Part shown: in pieces, positions 11,643-19,195 of the stretch
How the letters are laid out: each line of letters begins with the position of its first letter
Position numbering within the stretch: position 1 is the first letter of the stretch
Source of the DNA: a virus
Length of the DNA: 36,028 nt
Direction: 5' to 3' (one strand)
Virus record (IMG/VR): IMGVR_UViG_3300037193_000550
Coordinates: 1 to 36,028 of that record
Program-made: the position numbers and the translations under genes
Notes under the pieces: generated by a model
What the model was told of the DNA's origin: nothing
Databases searched by the model: none
Seen by the model: the letters and a program-made list of their open reading frames with translations, nothing else

Positions 11643-13525
11643 TAGGTCACCACCCGTAGTACCACGTTAGCGATGCCTCCGACCTTGTGACCTTCAGCCG
11701 CCGCGATTCCATCGATCTGTCGGTATTGCAGATCCTTGATCTGCGCTCGGTACGATTCGTTGGTTACGTTGTTTACCACCGTGATGGTCGCATTGTTGCG
11801 GGCTACCGACACCAGCGACTTGACGCGGTCAACCGCGAAGTTGTTGTAGCCGATGGTGAAACCGCCTGAAGTCTGTTCGATGTTGTGCATCATCAGCGGC
11901 AGGGCGATCGTCTCGTACCGTCGCTCCTGCGGCAAAGCCTTCAGTTGAATTGCGGTCAAGAAGTTGACGTCGGTACCGGCGGAGAATTCCACCTTCATGC
12001 GGTACGCCGACGACGGGTCGAGATCCACGCCAAACTCCCACACCGTACGCGATGCGTCGGCACCGACGGTGTAGGAGACGGTCTCGCCTTCGAAGTTCTC
12101 GACGGTGACGGTGGCGGTTCCCACCGTCAGTCGTCCTTGCAGCTCCACCGAGTAGACCTTCTTGGGCTCGGTGGTGGACCACGTGATCCACGAGGTGGTC
12201 AGGCTGCCCGCCGAATCGGCGGCTTCTACTTCAATTCCGGTGGTGTGAATGCCGTAGACGCCTAGAACGCCGATCGATCCGGAGGTGACAATGGAGTTGT
12301 AAGTTGAAACGGTGGTTGCATCATGCCGGTGAGCGTAAGCGTAACCCCCCGCGCGCGTGACAAGCTGTCCCAGGTCCAGTTCGTAGATCCCCTCATCGGC
12401 TCCCAGGTAGACGGAACGACCACTCGCACCCACCGCCCGCACCGGGGACAGCTCATAAGACAGAGGGCCGAATTGGGGTCTTCCGTCCGGGGAGAAGGAA
12501 CCCACACGAGCGCCAGCAGAGGTGCCGAGCACGAACAGGGAGTTGACGTAGAAGAAGATGACATAGGGGACCTCACCCGTCGGCAGCGTGATCTGTAGCG
12601 TACCACCGCCGAGCACGATGGTGGCCCCAGACTCCGTCTCGGAAATCTGCCAGACCTGACCGGTGAGACCGGCGAAGCCGGTGAGGTAGATGCCGTTCGG
12701 TCCCTCGGCGATGTCAGTGAACGTCCAGCCGGGAGTGCGCACCTGGAAGATACCGTGAGTGGCGTAGACCAAAGCGACCGGCGGAGCGGAAGGGTCGGTG
12801 TCCACCTGGTAGACGTCCTTGCCGTGGGCAAGGATCAGCCGCTTCTTGACGTAGGCGAGACGAACTGCCTTGCTGAACGTCAGCGTGGCGATGTCGACCT
12901 GAACGCCCGCCTCGTCAATCCGAATGATCTTGTTGTTGATGGCCACAAACAGGCGTTCACCGTCGGTGGCGATATCCAGACACGCCGTCGCCGGTTCACC
13001 GAGCGACACGTTGGCGTCGAAAGCGAACGGCGACGTGTTGTAGAAGTCGAGCGAATCCGAATCGCCCTTGGCGATGGCGATCTTGTTGAGTCCGCTCCTC
13101 GTGAATGGCACACCTCGAATAACGGATGTGATGGCCGTATTGGTGGCGGCACCCCTGGGGGTCGCCTGACCGGTGGTGGAGAACACGTCCATCTGGACCG
13201 AGGTGGAGAATCGGATACGCGACAACGCAGGATCTTCGGTGCCGGAGTCCAGCCATTCCTGACCGGCACCCGCGTGGAACGACGACTGCGAGCGCAGCCA
13301 CCAGTACCCGAAAGACTGTTCGCCCATTTCGGACGAGTTGTCGAACTGGTCCCGGCGATTCTCCCGGACTTCCCACACCCACGGGTTGGATTCGGTCGGG
13401 TCGAGATTGAACGGAATGCCGTCGATGGAGACGTCGAGATTGTAACCACTCGACTGCGACTGCGATACCGCTTGCGCAAGATCGACCGGTACGGAACCGG
13501 AGGGTACGGTGTTGTTGTGCGTCAC
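11642..13525 (-). CDS. tail protein, probably beta-propeller (nozzle- or hub-like), 627 aa
   Basis: The GTG start is at 13525, two bases after the fibre gene stop. The protein is almost all beta strands. Repeats of a blade-like pattern run through about residues 150-400 (ATDGERLFVAINNKIIRID, KKRLILAHGKDVYQVD, EGPNGIYLTGFAG, GRSVYLGADEGIYELD), and a beta-sandwich and C-terminal strand-rich region follow. Such propellers form the nozzle of short-tailed phages (T7 gp12 type) or the hub of other tails. Position at the end of the late operon next to the fibre and adaptor supports this. Assignment beyond a structural tail protein is inference. Confidence 0.65.
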   Translation of the reverse strand: MTHNNTVPSGSVPVDLAQAVSQSQSSGYNLDVSIDGIPFNLDPTESNPWVWEVRENRRDQFDNSSEMGEQSFGYWWLRSQSSFHAGAGQEWLDSGTEDPALSRIRFSTSVQMDVFSTTGQATPRGAATNTAITSVIRGVPFTRSGLNKIAIAKGDSDSLDFYNTSPFAFDANVSLGEPATACLDIATDGERLFVAINNKIIRIDEAGVQVDIATLTFSKAVRLAYVKKRLILAHGKDVYQVDTDPSAPPVALVYATHGIFQVRTPGWTFTDIAEGPNGIYLTGFAGLTGQVWQISETESGATIVLGGGTLQITLPTGEVPYVIFFYVNSLFVLGTSAGARVGSFSPDGRPQFGPLSYELSPVRAVGASGRSVYLGADEGIYELDLGQLVTRAGGYAYAHRHDATTVSTYNSIVTSGSIGVLGVYGIHTTGIEVEAADSAGSLTTSWITWSTTEPKKVYSVELQGRLTVGTATVTVENFEGETVSYTVGADASRTVWEFGVDLDPSSAYRMKVEFSAGTDVNFLTAIQLKALPQERRYETIALPLMMHNIEQTSGGFTIGYNNFAVDRVKSLVSVARNNATITVVNNVTNESYRAQIKDLQYRQIDGIAAAEGHKVGGIANVVLRVVT

Positions 13526-13527
13526 GC

Positions 13528-15069
13528 TTACACCGCCAGAACAGTAATGCGGCCAGTAGGACCGGTGTCCTCTACCCAGCAGCCGGTGGGCTGGGCGGGG
13601 AACACGCCCGCACCGACGGGCTGCAACGTACCGGTACCCGCCAGGCGGACGATGGTGCCGACAAACACCACGCCAGCTTCAGCGGCGGTGGTGCTGTACT
13701 CCGCCTGCACCTCCCGGACGTGACCGACCCCGGTGGAAGTCACGAAGTGGGATTCACTCAGGATGGTACCGGTTGAAGTACTCTTGCGAATACGCAGAAT
13801 GAACTGGTCACCGCCGACGGACGCTTCCACCTTGATGCGCGCCAGAATGCTGTAGCGACGGTTGGCCAACAGGTTGAGCGACGTCGAATTCCACGACGGC
13901 GGAGCGGTCTCGGTGGTGGAGATGGCGGCACCGATGTTGCCGGTACCCGAGAAGGTACGTCCACCCCAGATGCCCAGTGGGTACTTGGGGTCCACCCACG
14001 CACCGCCAAGGCGGAGCTGGAAACGCTCCAGCGTCTGATCGTAGACCATGTCTCCGTCGACGGGAGAGGCGATGACTGCCGTGGAAGACACCGATGCCAG
14101 AACCGGCGATGCCATGTTCCACACTTCGAGACGCCCGCGAGTCTCGATCGCGCCACCGCCGTAAGTGATGATGTTGTCAACGCCCGCCAGATCGCGGACG
14201 TTGTAGGCGACGCTGTTTGTGTCCGCTCGCATCACTTCGCGAATGCCGTGTGCCCCGGCGGGCACACCCCAGGTGACCTGCGTGGTGGGACTGTAGGCGA
14301 CGTTGCCGTTCAACGTGGCATTGCCATCGACGTTCAGCGTGGAATCGAAATCAACCGCACCGGTTGCGGCCAGCGCTCCGGTGACGGTGGTGGCTCCGGC
14401 CGCCAACGTGCCCGAGATGGACGCGTTGCCGGTGTTGGTGAACAACCCGGTGTTGGTCAGTCCGGTAAGCCCGGAGGTGCCGCCCACCACCAGGTTGCCG
14501 TTGCCGTCGATGTAGGTCTTGTCGACGCTCGCTACGCGGGCGAGGAACGCCTTGCCGGTCGAGCCTCCGGTGTTGTCCCACGTGAAGCCATTGCGGGCTG
14601 TGGCGGCGTCTGCGTGGACGCGGTGGGCCTGGGTAGCGGCAGGGCTGGTGGAGTGGGCTACGTCCGTCACGGACGCGCTCAGCGTCTTGTTCGTCAGCGT
14701 CTGACTCTGGGTGGTGCCGACCACAGCGGCTCCGCCGGAGAGTCCGTGGACGTTGGTGGACGCCTCGACGTGGGCATCGGCCTTGTTGAAGAACTCAGCT
14801 ACCACTACGTGGCGAACCTTGGCACCGGCAGTGTGGGAGAAAGTCGACGTGCCGTCAAATCCCCGAGTGACCGTCAACGACGTAGCCGACCCGGCGGTCA
14901 CCAGGCAGACCTCTTCCGACGCGGTGTCGGGATCGATCCGGATGGTGAACGGCAGGGCCGGAATGTTGACCAGTCCCGAACCGGACAGGTTGAAGGTGGT
15001 GTCGCCCGAACCCACACCCGCCAGCAGCGTGGCTTCCTTTGACGTATTGATATAGAAGCGCGCGGCCAT
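13528..15069 (-). CDS. tail fibre or spike protein, 513 aa
   Basis: ATG 15069 is the start just after the adaptor gene stop; the longer frame is a shadow. The N-terminal domain (MAARFYINTSKEATLLAGVG ... TVTRGFDGTS) resembles the particle-binding module of phage fibres. The middle is a low-complexity Ser/Thr/Gly/Ala repeat region (LTGLTNTGLFTNTGNASISG, TLNVDGNATLNGN), suited to a trimeric beta helix. After residue 320 a C-terminal part (WGGRTFSGTGNIGAAI ... VQAEYSTTAAEAG) looks like a receptor-binding sandwich. Its role would be host recognition. Confidence 0.75.
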   Translation of the reverse strand: MAARFYINTSKEATLLAGVGSGDTTFNLSGSGLVNIPALPFTIRIDPDTASEEVCLVTAGSATSLTVTRGFDGTSTFSHTAGAKVRHVVVAEFFNKADAHVEASTNVHGLSGGAAVVGTTQSQTLTNKTLSASVTDVAHSTSPAATQAHRVHADAATARNGFTWDNTGGSTGKAFLARVASVDKTYIDGNGNLVVGGTSGLTGLTNTGLFTNTGNASISGTLAAGATTVTGALAATGAVDFDSTLNVDGNATLNGNVAYSPTTQVTWGVPAGAHGIREVMRADTNSVAYNVRDLAGVDNIITYGGGAIETRGRLEVWNMASPVLASVSSTAVIASPVDGDMVYDQTLERFQLRLGGAWVDPKYPLGIWGGRTFSGTGNIGAAISTTETAPPSWNSTSLNLLANRRYSILARIKVEASVGGDQFILRIRKSTSTGTILSESHFVTSTGVGHVREVQAEYSTTAAEAGVVFVGTIVRLAGTGTLQPVGAGVFPAQPTGCWVEDTGPTGRITVLAV

Positions 15070-15070
15070 G

Positions 15071-15991
15071 TTAGTTGTACCTCTGGTGAGTACGGGTGGG
15101 GTTGAGGCTTTGCAGCGACTGCTGCTCCTCTGCCAGTCGGCGGTCGAACATCTCTTCGAGGCGGCGCGAGGCGGAGTTGCCCGCACCCGCCTGGACTAGA
15201 CGGTTACGCTCGGACTGTTCCGCCGAATAGGTCTGCATCTTGGCCAACTCGGACGAACTGATCAGCGTGTAGGCCGCCCGCAGTGCGGGCAGATCCGAGG
15301 CGGACGAGGGGAGCAGCGAGGTTCCCCAATCCCATACGGTGTCGGTCGCCCCGGTGGGGAGTACCGGCTTGGTGCGGTAGCGCACCACGATCTTTCGGCC
15401 GGACAACCCGATGGGCTGGATGGACAGATAGCGGTTGCCGTCGGCGTTGGAAACCTCCAGCGTGTGCCTCTTGATTTCCCGACGGGGTAGCGTCGGACCG
15501 AAGCCTTCCACCTTGACGGAGATAATCTCCTCGCAGTCGTCGGCTACTTCGTATCGCTCGGACGTGACGTCCGACGTCAGTTCTTGGACCTTGACTCCGT
15601 ACAGCCGTGGGTACAAAGATTCGATGGCGTCCATCAGGTAACGGGCCACGAAGTGGCGGGGCCATAGGGGATTGATGGTGACCTTGTCGGACACCAGAGG
15701 AAGGGTCAACTTGGCCGAACCCTCGAACCCGTTGCCCCATGCGGGCACGTCGGCGGTTCCGGCGTTCGAGTCCCACGCCGACGAGAAGACGAGCTTGTTG
15801 TCGATTTCCAGCACTGCCGGTCCACGGTGACTGTTGGTGCCATCAACCGGAGTGACCAGCAAAGCGGTCACGTTGGAATCGCCGTCGAGCGTGAGCGACG
15901 TAACCGTGCCCAGCTTCGGGCGATTAGTCCAGCCGCCGTTGAGATAGCTGATCGTCTTGTCGATCAACTGCTGGAAGGTGAGTCCGGCCAT
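15071..15991 (-). CDS. head-tail adaptor / tail tubular-like protein, 306 aa
   Basis: The protein begins MAGLTFQQLIDKTISYLNGG. It contains PLWPRHFVARYLMDAIESLYPRLYGV in the middle and a helical C-terminus (LRAAYTLISSSELAKMQTYS). The helix, beta-sandwich, helix plan and its place between the capsid-side small genes and the fibre suit the adaptor ring under the portal of short-tailed phages. I cannot match it to a named family. It is coupled to its upstream neighbour by TAATG at 15991. Confidence 0.55.
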   Translation of the reverse strand: MAGLTFQQLIDKTISYLNGGWTNRPKLGTVTSLTLDGDSNVTALLVTPVDGTNSHRGPAVLEIDNKLVFSSAWDSNAGTADVPAWGNGFEGSAKLTLPLVSDKVTINPLWPRHFVARYLMDAIESLYPRLYGVKVQELTSDVTSERYEVADDCEEIISVKVEGFGPTLPRREIKRHTLEVSNADGNRYLSIQPIGLSGRKIVVRYRTKPVLPTGATDTVWDWGTSLLPSSASDLPALRAAYTLISSSELAKMQTYSAEQSERNRLVQAGAGNSASRRLEEMFDRRLAEEQQSLQSLNPTRTHQRYN

Positions 15992-16206
15992 TAGGCACCC
16001 GCCTCGCGAAGGGTGGAGTCGATGTCATTCCGCCGAGTGGTGGACGGCTGAAGGCCGATCGACCGCGCATAGGCGTAGTCGCTCAGTTCCTTGTCGTATG
16101 ACTTGTACTCGTCCCGTGAAGCCACTCCGGCGTTGTAGAAGCGAGCAGCGCGGGCGCACTCGCCCCACGACTTGTGATCGTTTGTCTTACAACCCGTCCT
16201 ACACAT
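15991..16206 (-). CDS. small Cys-containing protein, 71 aa
   Basis: It begins MCRTGCKTNDHKSWGECARAA. A C-x3-C ... H ... C arrangement like this recurs in small proteins of actinobacteriophages and may bind zinc. The rest is helical (YKSYDKELSDYAYARSIG). It overlaps the neighbours on both sides (TAAATG upstream, TAATG downstream). Function is unknown; it may be a head-completion or assembly factor by position. Confidence 0.6.
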   Translation of the reverse strand: MCRTGCKTNDHKSWGECARAARFYNAGVASRDEYKSYDKELSDYAYARSIGLQPSTTRRNDIDSTLREAGA

Positions 16207-16467
16207 TTACCCGATCACTTCCACTTCGAATCCGGAGTCAAGCCAGAGCTGACGGATGTCTTCGTCCTCGGTGGTGTGGATGTAGCCACCTCGGTAGACG
16301 TATGTCTTACCTTCGAGGATGTGGAGTGGAACGTCCTGCCCCACTGTAAGCGGTGCGGCGTTGCCATACGCCGTAAGTCCGTCACGCTGCTTGTACTGCA
16401 ATGCGGTGTTGTCCCGAGCGAGGTGGGTCACCTCACGATAGATATCCCCGAGTTGGTAAATCGCCAT
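16207..16467 (-). CDS. small structural or head-completion protein, 86 aa
   Basis: ATG 16467 has GAGAGGAAA upstream and follows the terminator at 16486. The protein is strand-rich (MAIYQLGDIYREVTHLAR, PLHILEGKTYVYRGGYIHT) with an acidic tail. Located directly after the major capsid gene, it could be a head-completion or decoration protein. Family not recognised. Confidence 0.55.
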   Translation of the reverse strand: MAIYQLGDIYREVTHLARDNTALQYKQRDGLTAYGNAAPLTVGQDVPLHILEGKTYVYRGGYIHTTEDEDIRQLWLDSGFEVEVIG

Positions 16468-16485
16468 AACGTTTCCTCTCACGAG

Positions 16486-16516
16486 AAAAGCCCCGCCCCG
16501 TGTAAGGGCAGGGCTT
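16486..16516 (-). terminator. Rho-independent terminator downstream of the major capsid gene
   Basis: On the minus strand AAGCCCTGCCC and GGGCGGGGCTT form an 11-bp stem with one G-U pair, loop TTACACG, followed by TTTTC. It would set higher capsid message levels relative to the adaptor, fibre and tail genes further on. Confidence 0.75.
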
Positions 16517-16546
16517 CCCCCGAGATATTGGATCACTCCTAGACGA

Positions 16547-17521
16547 TTACGCCTTCGGGTCGTACGTACCGGGGTTGACCGCGATAGCGCCCAGACCGGA
16601 CTCGACCTTGACCAACTGCACGCTGTTCTGGCGGAACATGCTCCAGCCCAGCAGGCCGTGCCAGGACACCGGGATCACCCGGCGCATCGGGTCGACAACC
16701 TCACCCAGAACGATGTGGGGCTCGATCTTCGACGCTTCCAGAATCGCCTCGTGGCCCACGAAGTAGCAGGTGTAGACACGGTCGGCGGTGGGGGTGGCGG
16801 TCGTACACTGGTCCGTCTCGATGAAGTCGGCACCCGCATAGGAACCGGTCACACCCGAGTAGACAGCGCCGGTGTCGACGTTCACGTGCGGGGCGGACCA
16901 GGTGTTAGCGCCCGCCTCGGTGCGAATATCGAAGGCCACATCCGGGTGGATGATGCCCAGGAAGTTGGTACCAGACATCGGACGGGACCGACGAGTCCGC
17001 AGATTGGTGACCGCCGCAGCGATAGCCTTGGCATTCAGCGTGCCACGAGTGGCATCACCGGGGTCGGCAGTCTGGAGAACGTCACCGGTCGTACGGTAGA
17101 AGACGTTGGTAGCAGAGTCGAGAACGGTACGGACAAGCGCGTCCACCGAGATGACCGCGTTGTGGGTAAGCTCGCGAACCAGGTCGCCCGGAAGCATACC
17201 GTTCCACGAGGTGACATCACCAAGCAGGGTGTGCTTGAGAGTCATACCGTACTCGTTCATGGTGACGGTGACCTGTCGCGTGGTCGCGATGTCGATCGAG
17301 TCGGGGTTAACCGTCTCCGACAGCACCGACGTAGTCGGGGCCAGCTCGCCGTACATGGTCAGGGTGACGGCCTTGTAGTTGTGGGCCGGGCTAACCGGGT
17401 GCTTGGAAACCACCTGGCGGAACCGGCTATCCCGAGCGAGATACCAGTTCAGAGCCAGGTCAAGCGCGGTAACGTGGAATACCGACGCATTGCCGGTAGT
17501 CCCAATAAACGCGTCAACCAT
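16547..17521 (-). CDS. major capsid protein (N4-gp56-like)
   Basis: The 324-residue protein resembles N4-gp56-type HK97-fold capsids. It has an N-terminal arm with a helix (HVTALDLALNWYLARDSRFR), a substrate strand (YKAVTLTMYGELAPTTS), TVTMNEYGMTLKHT, and a C-terminal part with IIHPDVAFDIR and a hydrophobic end (SWHGLLGWSMFRQNSVQLVKVESGLG). A scaffold gene precedes it and a strong terminator follows it. The start at ATG 17521 has GGAG about nine bases upstream, inside a hairpin. Capsid identity is strong from context; the exact family is recalled by eye. Confidence 0.8.
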   Translation of the reverse strand: MVDAFIGTTGNASVFHVTALDLALNWYLARDSRFRQVVSKHPVSPAHNYKAVTLTMYGELAPTTSVLSETVNPDSIDIATTRQVTVTMNEYGMTLKHTLLGDVTSWNGMLPGDLVRELTHNAVISVDALVRTVLDSATNVFYRTTGDVLQTADPGDATRGTLNAKAIAAAVTNLRTRRSRPMSGTNFLGIIHPDVAFDIRTEAGANTWSAPHVNVDTGAVYSGVTGSYAGADFIETDQCTTATPTADRVYTCYFVGHEAILEASKIEPHIVLGEVVDPMRRVIPVSWHGLLGWSMFRQNSVQLVKVESGLGAIAVNPGTYDPKA

Positions 17522-17527
17522 TAGAGT

Positions 17528-17568
17528 TTGCTCCGTGTGTGAAGGTTTGACTTACATTGACGGAGCAA
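17528..17568 (-). promoter_or_regulatory. hairpin that covers the capsid ribosome binding site
   Basis: TTGCTCCGT and ACGGAGCAA (minus strand; plus 17560-17568 and 17528-17536) form a perfect 9-bp stem with a 23-base loop. The GGAG in the 3' arm is the likely Shine-Dalgarno sequence of the major capsid gene (ATG at 17521). Folding would hide it, so translation or message stability of the capsid gene may be controlled here. Confidence 0.5.
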
Positions 17569-17572
17569 CGCT

Positions 17573-18070
17573 TTACTTAGGTGCGAATGGGCCGGTCTGT
17601 GGAATCTGGGCCATCAGCTTGGCGACTTCGTTCTCGTTCATACGAGACAACTCGTACGGAGACGGCATCTTGAACGGCTGATTGCCGAGACCCTTGGCCT
17701 CGCGGGCAGCCTGCTCGATCTTCTCCAGACCCGACTGCAACTCCTGGTCCACGGGAGTGTCGACGTCCGTGTCGGACTCGGCATCCCACAGTTCCCCGTA
17801 CTCGGTCACGAAGTTCTTGAACGCATCCTCGTTGGGAGTGTCGCCCAATTCCTTCTTGGCCAGCTTGTGGAACTTGGCAGGAATCTTGTTGGTCGTCAGG
17901 AAATCATCGACCAGCTTGCCGGAGAACTGCTTGGTAAGCTCGGTGATCTTAGCGTCCTTCTCGCGAAGCAGCTTGATCGCATCTTCGAGCTTCTTGCGCA
18001 GAACTCCACCTTCGGACTGTTCCTTCGGTGGCTCGACACCATCGAGAAACTCGTCGTAGGCGTTGCTCAT
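17573..18070 (-). CDS. scaffolding protein, 165 aa
   Basis: The protein is acidic and helical with a coiled-coil stretch at about residues 24-50 (RKKLEDAIKLLREKDAKITELTKQF). A compact part follows (VDDFLTTNKIPAKFHKLAKK), then a very acidic linker (WDAESDTDVDTPVDQ) and a helical C-terminus (ENEVAKLMAQIPQTG). This profile, immediately upstream of the major capsid gene, is typical of capsid scaffolds that nucleate the procapsid and leave before DNA packaging. GAGGGTGAC precedes the start. Confidence 0.75.
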   Translation of the reverse strand: MSNAYDEFLDGVEPPKEQSEGGVLRKKLEDAIKLLREKDAKITELTKQFSGKLVDDFLTTNKIPAKFHKLAKKELGDTPNEDAFKNFVTEYGELWDAESDTDVDTPVDQELQSGLEKIEQAAREAKGLGNQPFKMPSPYELSRMNENEVAKLMAQIPQTGPFAPK

Positions 18071-18160
18071 TTGTCACCCTCATAACTGGTAATCGCACAG
18101 ACGCTCTGGTTCACCGAGGGGTGGAGAACTGAGGATTAGTGCTGCCCCGAAAACTACACA

Positions 18161-18187
18161 GTTTCAGCGGGGGCTATGGGCTGAAAC
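18161..18187 (-). terminator. hairpin between tRNA-Trp and scaffold gene
   Basis: GTTTCAG and CTGAAAC (plus 18181-18187 and 18161-18167 read on the minus strand) form a 7-bp stem with a 13-base loop; TGTGTAGTTTTC follows. It may be a weak terminator or a processing boundary after the tRNA. The rest of 18071-18160 shows no gene. Confidence 0.4.
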
Positions 18188-18194
18188 CGGAAAG

Positions 18195-18265
18195 CACCTC
18201 ACCGAGGAATCGAACCCCGACCAACGGGTTTGGAAGCCGTTGTGCTGCCACTACACCAGCGAGAT
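18195..18265 (-). tRNA. tRNA-Trp (CCA), Gly (UCC) possible
   Basis: Acceptor ATCTCGC/GTGAGGT (two G-U pairs), D stem GTGT/GCAC, anticodon stem ACGGC/CCCGT with a C-C mismatch next to loop TTCCAAA (anticodon CCA), T arm CGGGG-TTCGATT-CCTCG. U33 and A37 fit Trp. If the stem is instead AACGG/CCGTT, the loop has nine bases and the centre could be read as Gly UCC. No CCA end is encoded. It lies within the late operon, directly downstream of the candidate permuted tRNA. Confidence 0.75.
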
Positions 18266-18266
18266 A

Positions 18267-18340
18267 GAAAACGAGGCGTGCTGTCATTACACCACTGGGA
18301 CACGGGTCCCGGCCAGACTCGAACTGGCACCTCTCTCGTT
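18267..18340 (-). tRNA. candidate circularly permuted tRNA gene (3' half before 5' half), anticodon possibly UUC
   Basis: Reading leftward, the 3' half comes first: AA, CGAGA (39-43), GAGGT (44-48), T arm GCCAG-TTCGAGT-CTGGC, then acceptor C-GGGAC. After CCGT the 5' half follows: GTCCC-A-G acceptor, TG, D arm GTGT-AATGACA-GCAC, G26, CCTCG (27-31) and TTTTC. The acceptor strands pair as GTCCC/GGGAC plus G7-C66 with one bulged A. Four of five anticodon-stem pairs form in exact register, the variable loop is five bases, and the loop has U33 and A37. The simplest joined loop, TT-TTC-AA, gives UUC (Glu). The 5' half ends one base from the 5' end of tRNA-Trp. The alternative is leftovers of a duplicated, partly deleted tRNA. 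Confidence 0.45.
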
Positions 18341-18348
18341 ATCTCAGA

Positions 18349-18370
18349 ATTATACCGTACGCCGTACGGT
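18349..18370 (-). promoter_or_regulatory. leftward promoter -10 with overlapping inverted repeat
   Basis: A perfect TATAAT (minus strand 18354-18349) overlaps the inverted repeat ACCGTAC-GGC-GTACGGT (18370-18354). No good -35 is seen at the usual distance, so an activator or weak use is possible. Predicted +1 is near 18342, within about two bases of where the 3' half of the permuted tRNA begins. Confidence 0.5.
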
Positions 18371-19195
18371 TTAGTACGACCCCCCCGTGTTGCGGGTCAG
18401 GCCGGTCTCTGTGCCCACGTACGACTGTTGGAAGTCGTTACGTGCCTGCGTGCGCGCGCGGTCGGCAGAGACGCTCCTACGGCCCAGCAATGCCTCGTCC
18501 TCAAGCTCACGGGTGGAGAGGTCTTCGCCCGCCATGCGGGCGAGTTGCAGGTCGTTCTCCTGAGACGCCGCCAGCTCGCCGAATCCACGGCGTGCGTCCT
18601 CGCGGGTGACGCCGAGCTGCGCCAGCTCGTTGGAGCGCTCGACACTCAGGCGCTCGCGGTCATCGAAGGCACGCTGAGCCTCGGCCGCCAGGCCGATTGC
18701 CGTGATCCGCTGCTTGATCAGTGGGGTGGCCACCAGGGGGTCAAGGATGGTGGCGATAGCCTCACCGGGGGTGAGACCGGCTCGAATGAACTGATCCTTG
18801 TCCTCCTGGGGGGCGAAGATGTACCGCTCTGAGGCTTCAACCACCTTGTCCCGCATTTCCTGCGGCGAGACGTCCTCTCCGAGGAACTTCTGGAAGTCGT
18901 CGTACGAGTCGTAGAAACCCTCCGGCAATCCGTACGACCGCATCACCGATCGATAGGACGCCTCGGTTGACAGGTACTCCGCCTCCGTCAGGGCGGGCAG
19001 GCCCTTCTGTCGCCGGATCTCATTCGCCTTGAATCGCGTCTTGTATTCGTTCGTCTCGCGCAGCTTGGCGACGGCGACGTCCACCGAATCGCCACCCTGC
19101 ACGTATCCCAGCACAACGGACGCCATCGTACCGAGTCCCCATTGCTCCAGCGTGCTGCGAATATACGCAGCCGCATCGGAGAAGTCGACGGCCAT
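18371..19195 (-). CDS. probable internal virion protein, 274 aa
   Basis: The protein is mostly helical and charged, without membrane segments. It has helices around LEQWGLGTMASVVLGYVQGG, YDSYDDFQKFLGEDVSPQEM and a long C-terminal helical part (AIGLAAEAQRAFDDRERLSV). It is coupled by TAATG to the preceding gene and is the third of a run of large helical proteins between the portal and the scaffold. Short-tailed phages place ejection proteins here. Function is inferred from position. Confidence 0.55.
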   Translation of the reverse strand: MAVDFSDAAAYIRSTLEQWGLGTMASVVLGYVQGGDSVDVAVAKLRETNEYKTRFKANEIRRQKGLPALTEAEYLSTEASYRSVMRSYGLPEGFYDSYDDFQKFLGEDVSPQEMRDKVVEASERYIFAPQEDKDQFIRAGLTPGEAIATILDPLVATPLIKQRITAIGLAAEAQRAFDDRERLSVERSNELAQLGVTREDARRGFGELAASQENDLQLARMAGEDLSTRELEDEALLGRRSVSADRARTQARNDFQQSYVGTETGLTRNTGGSY

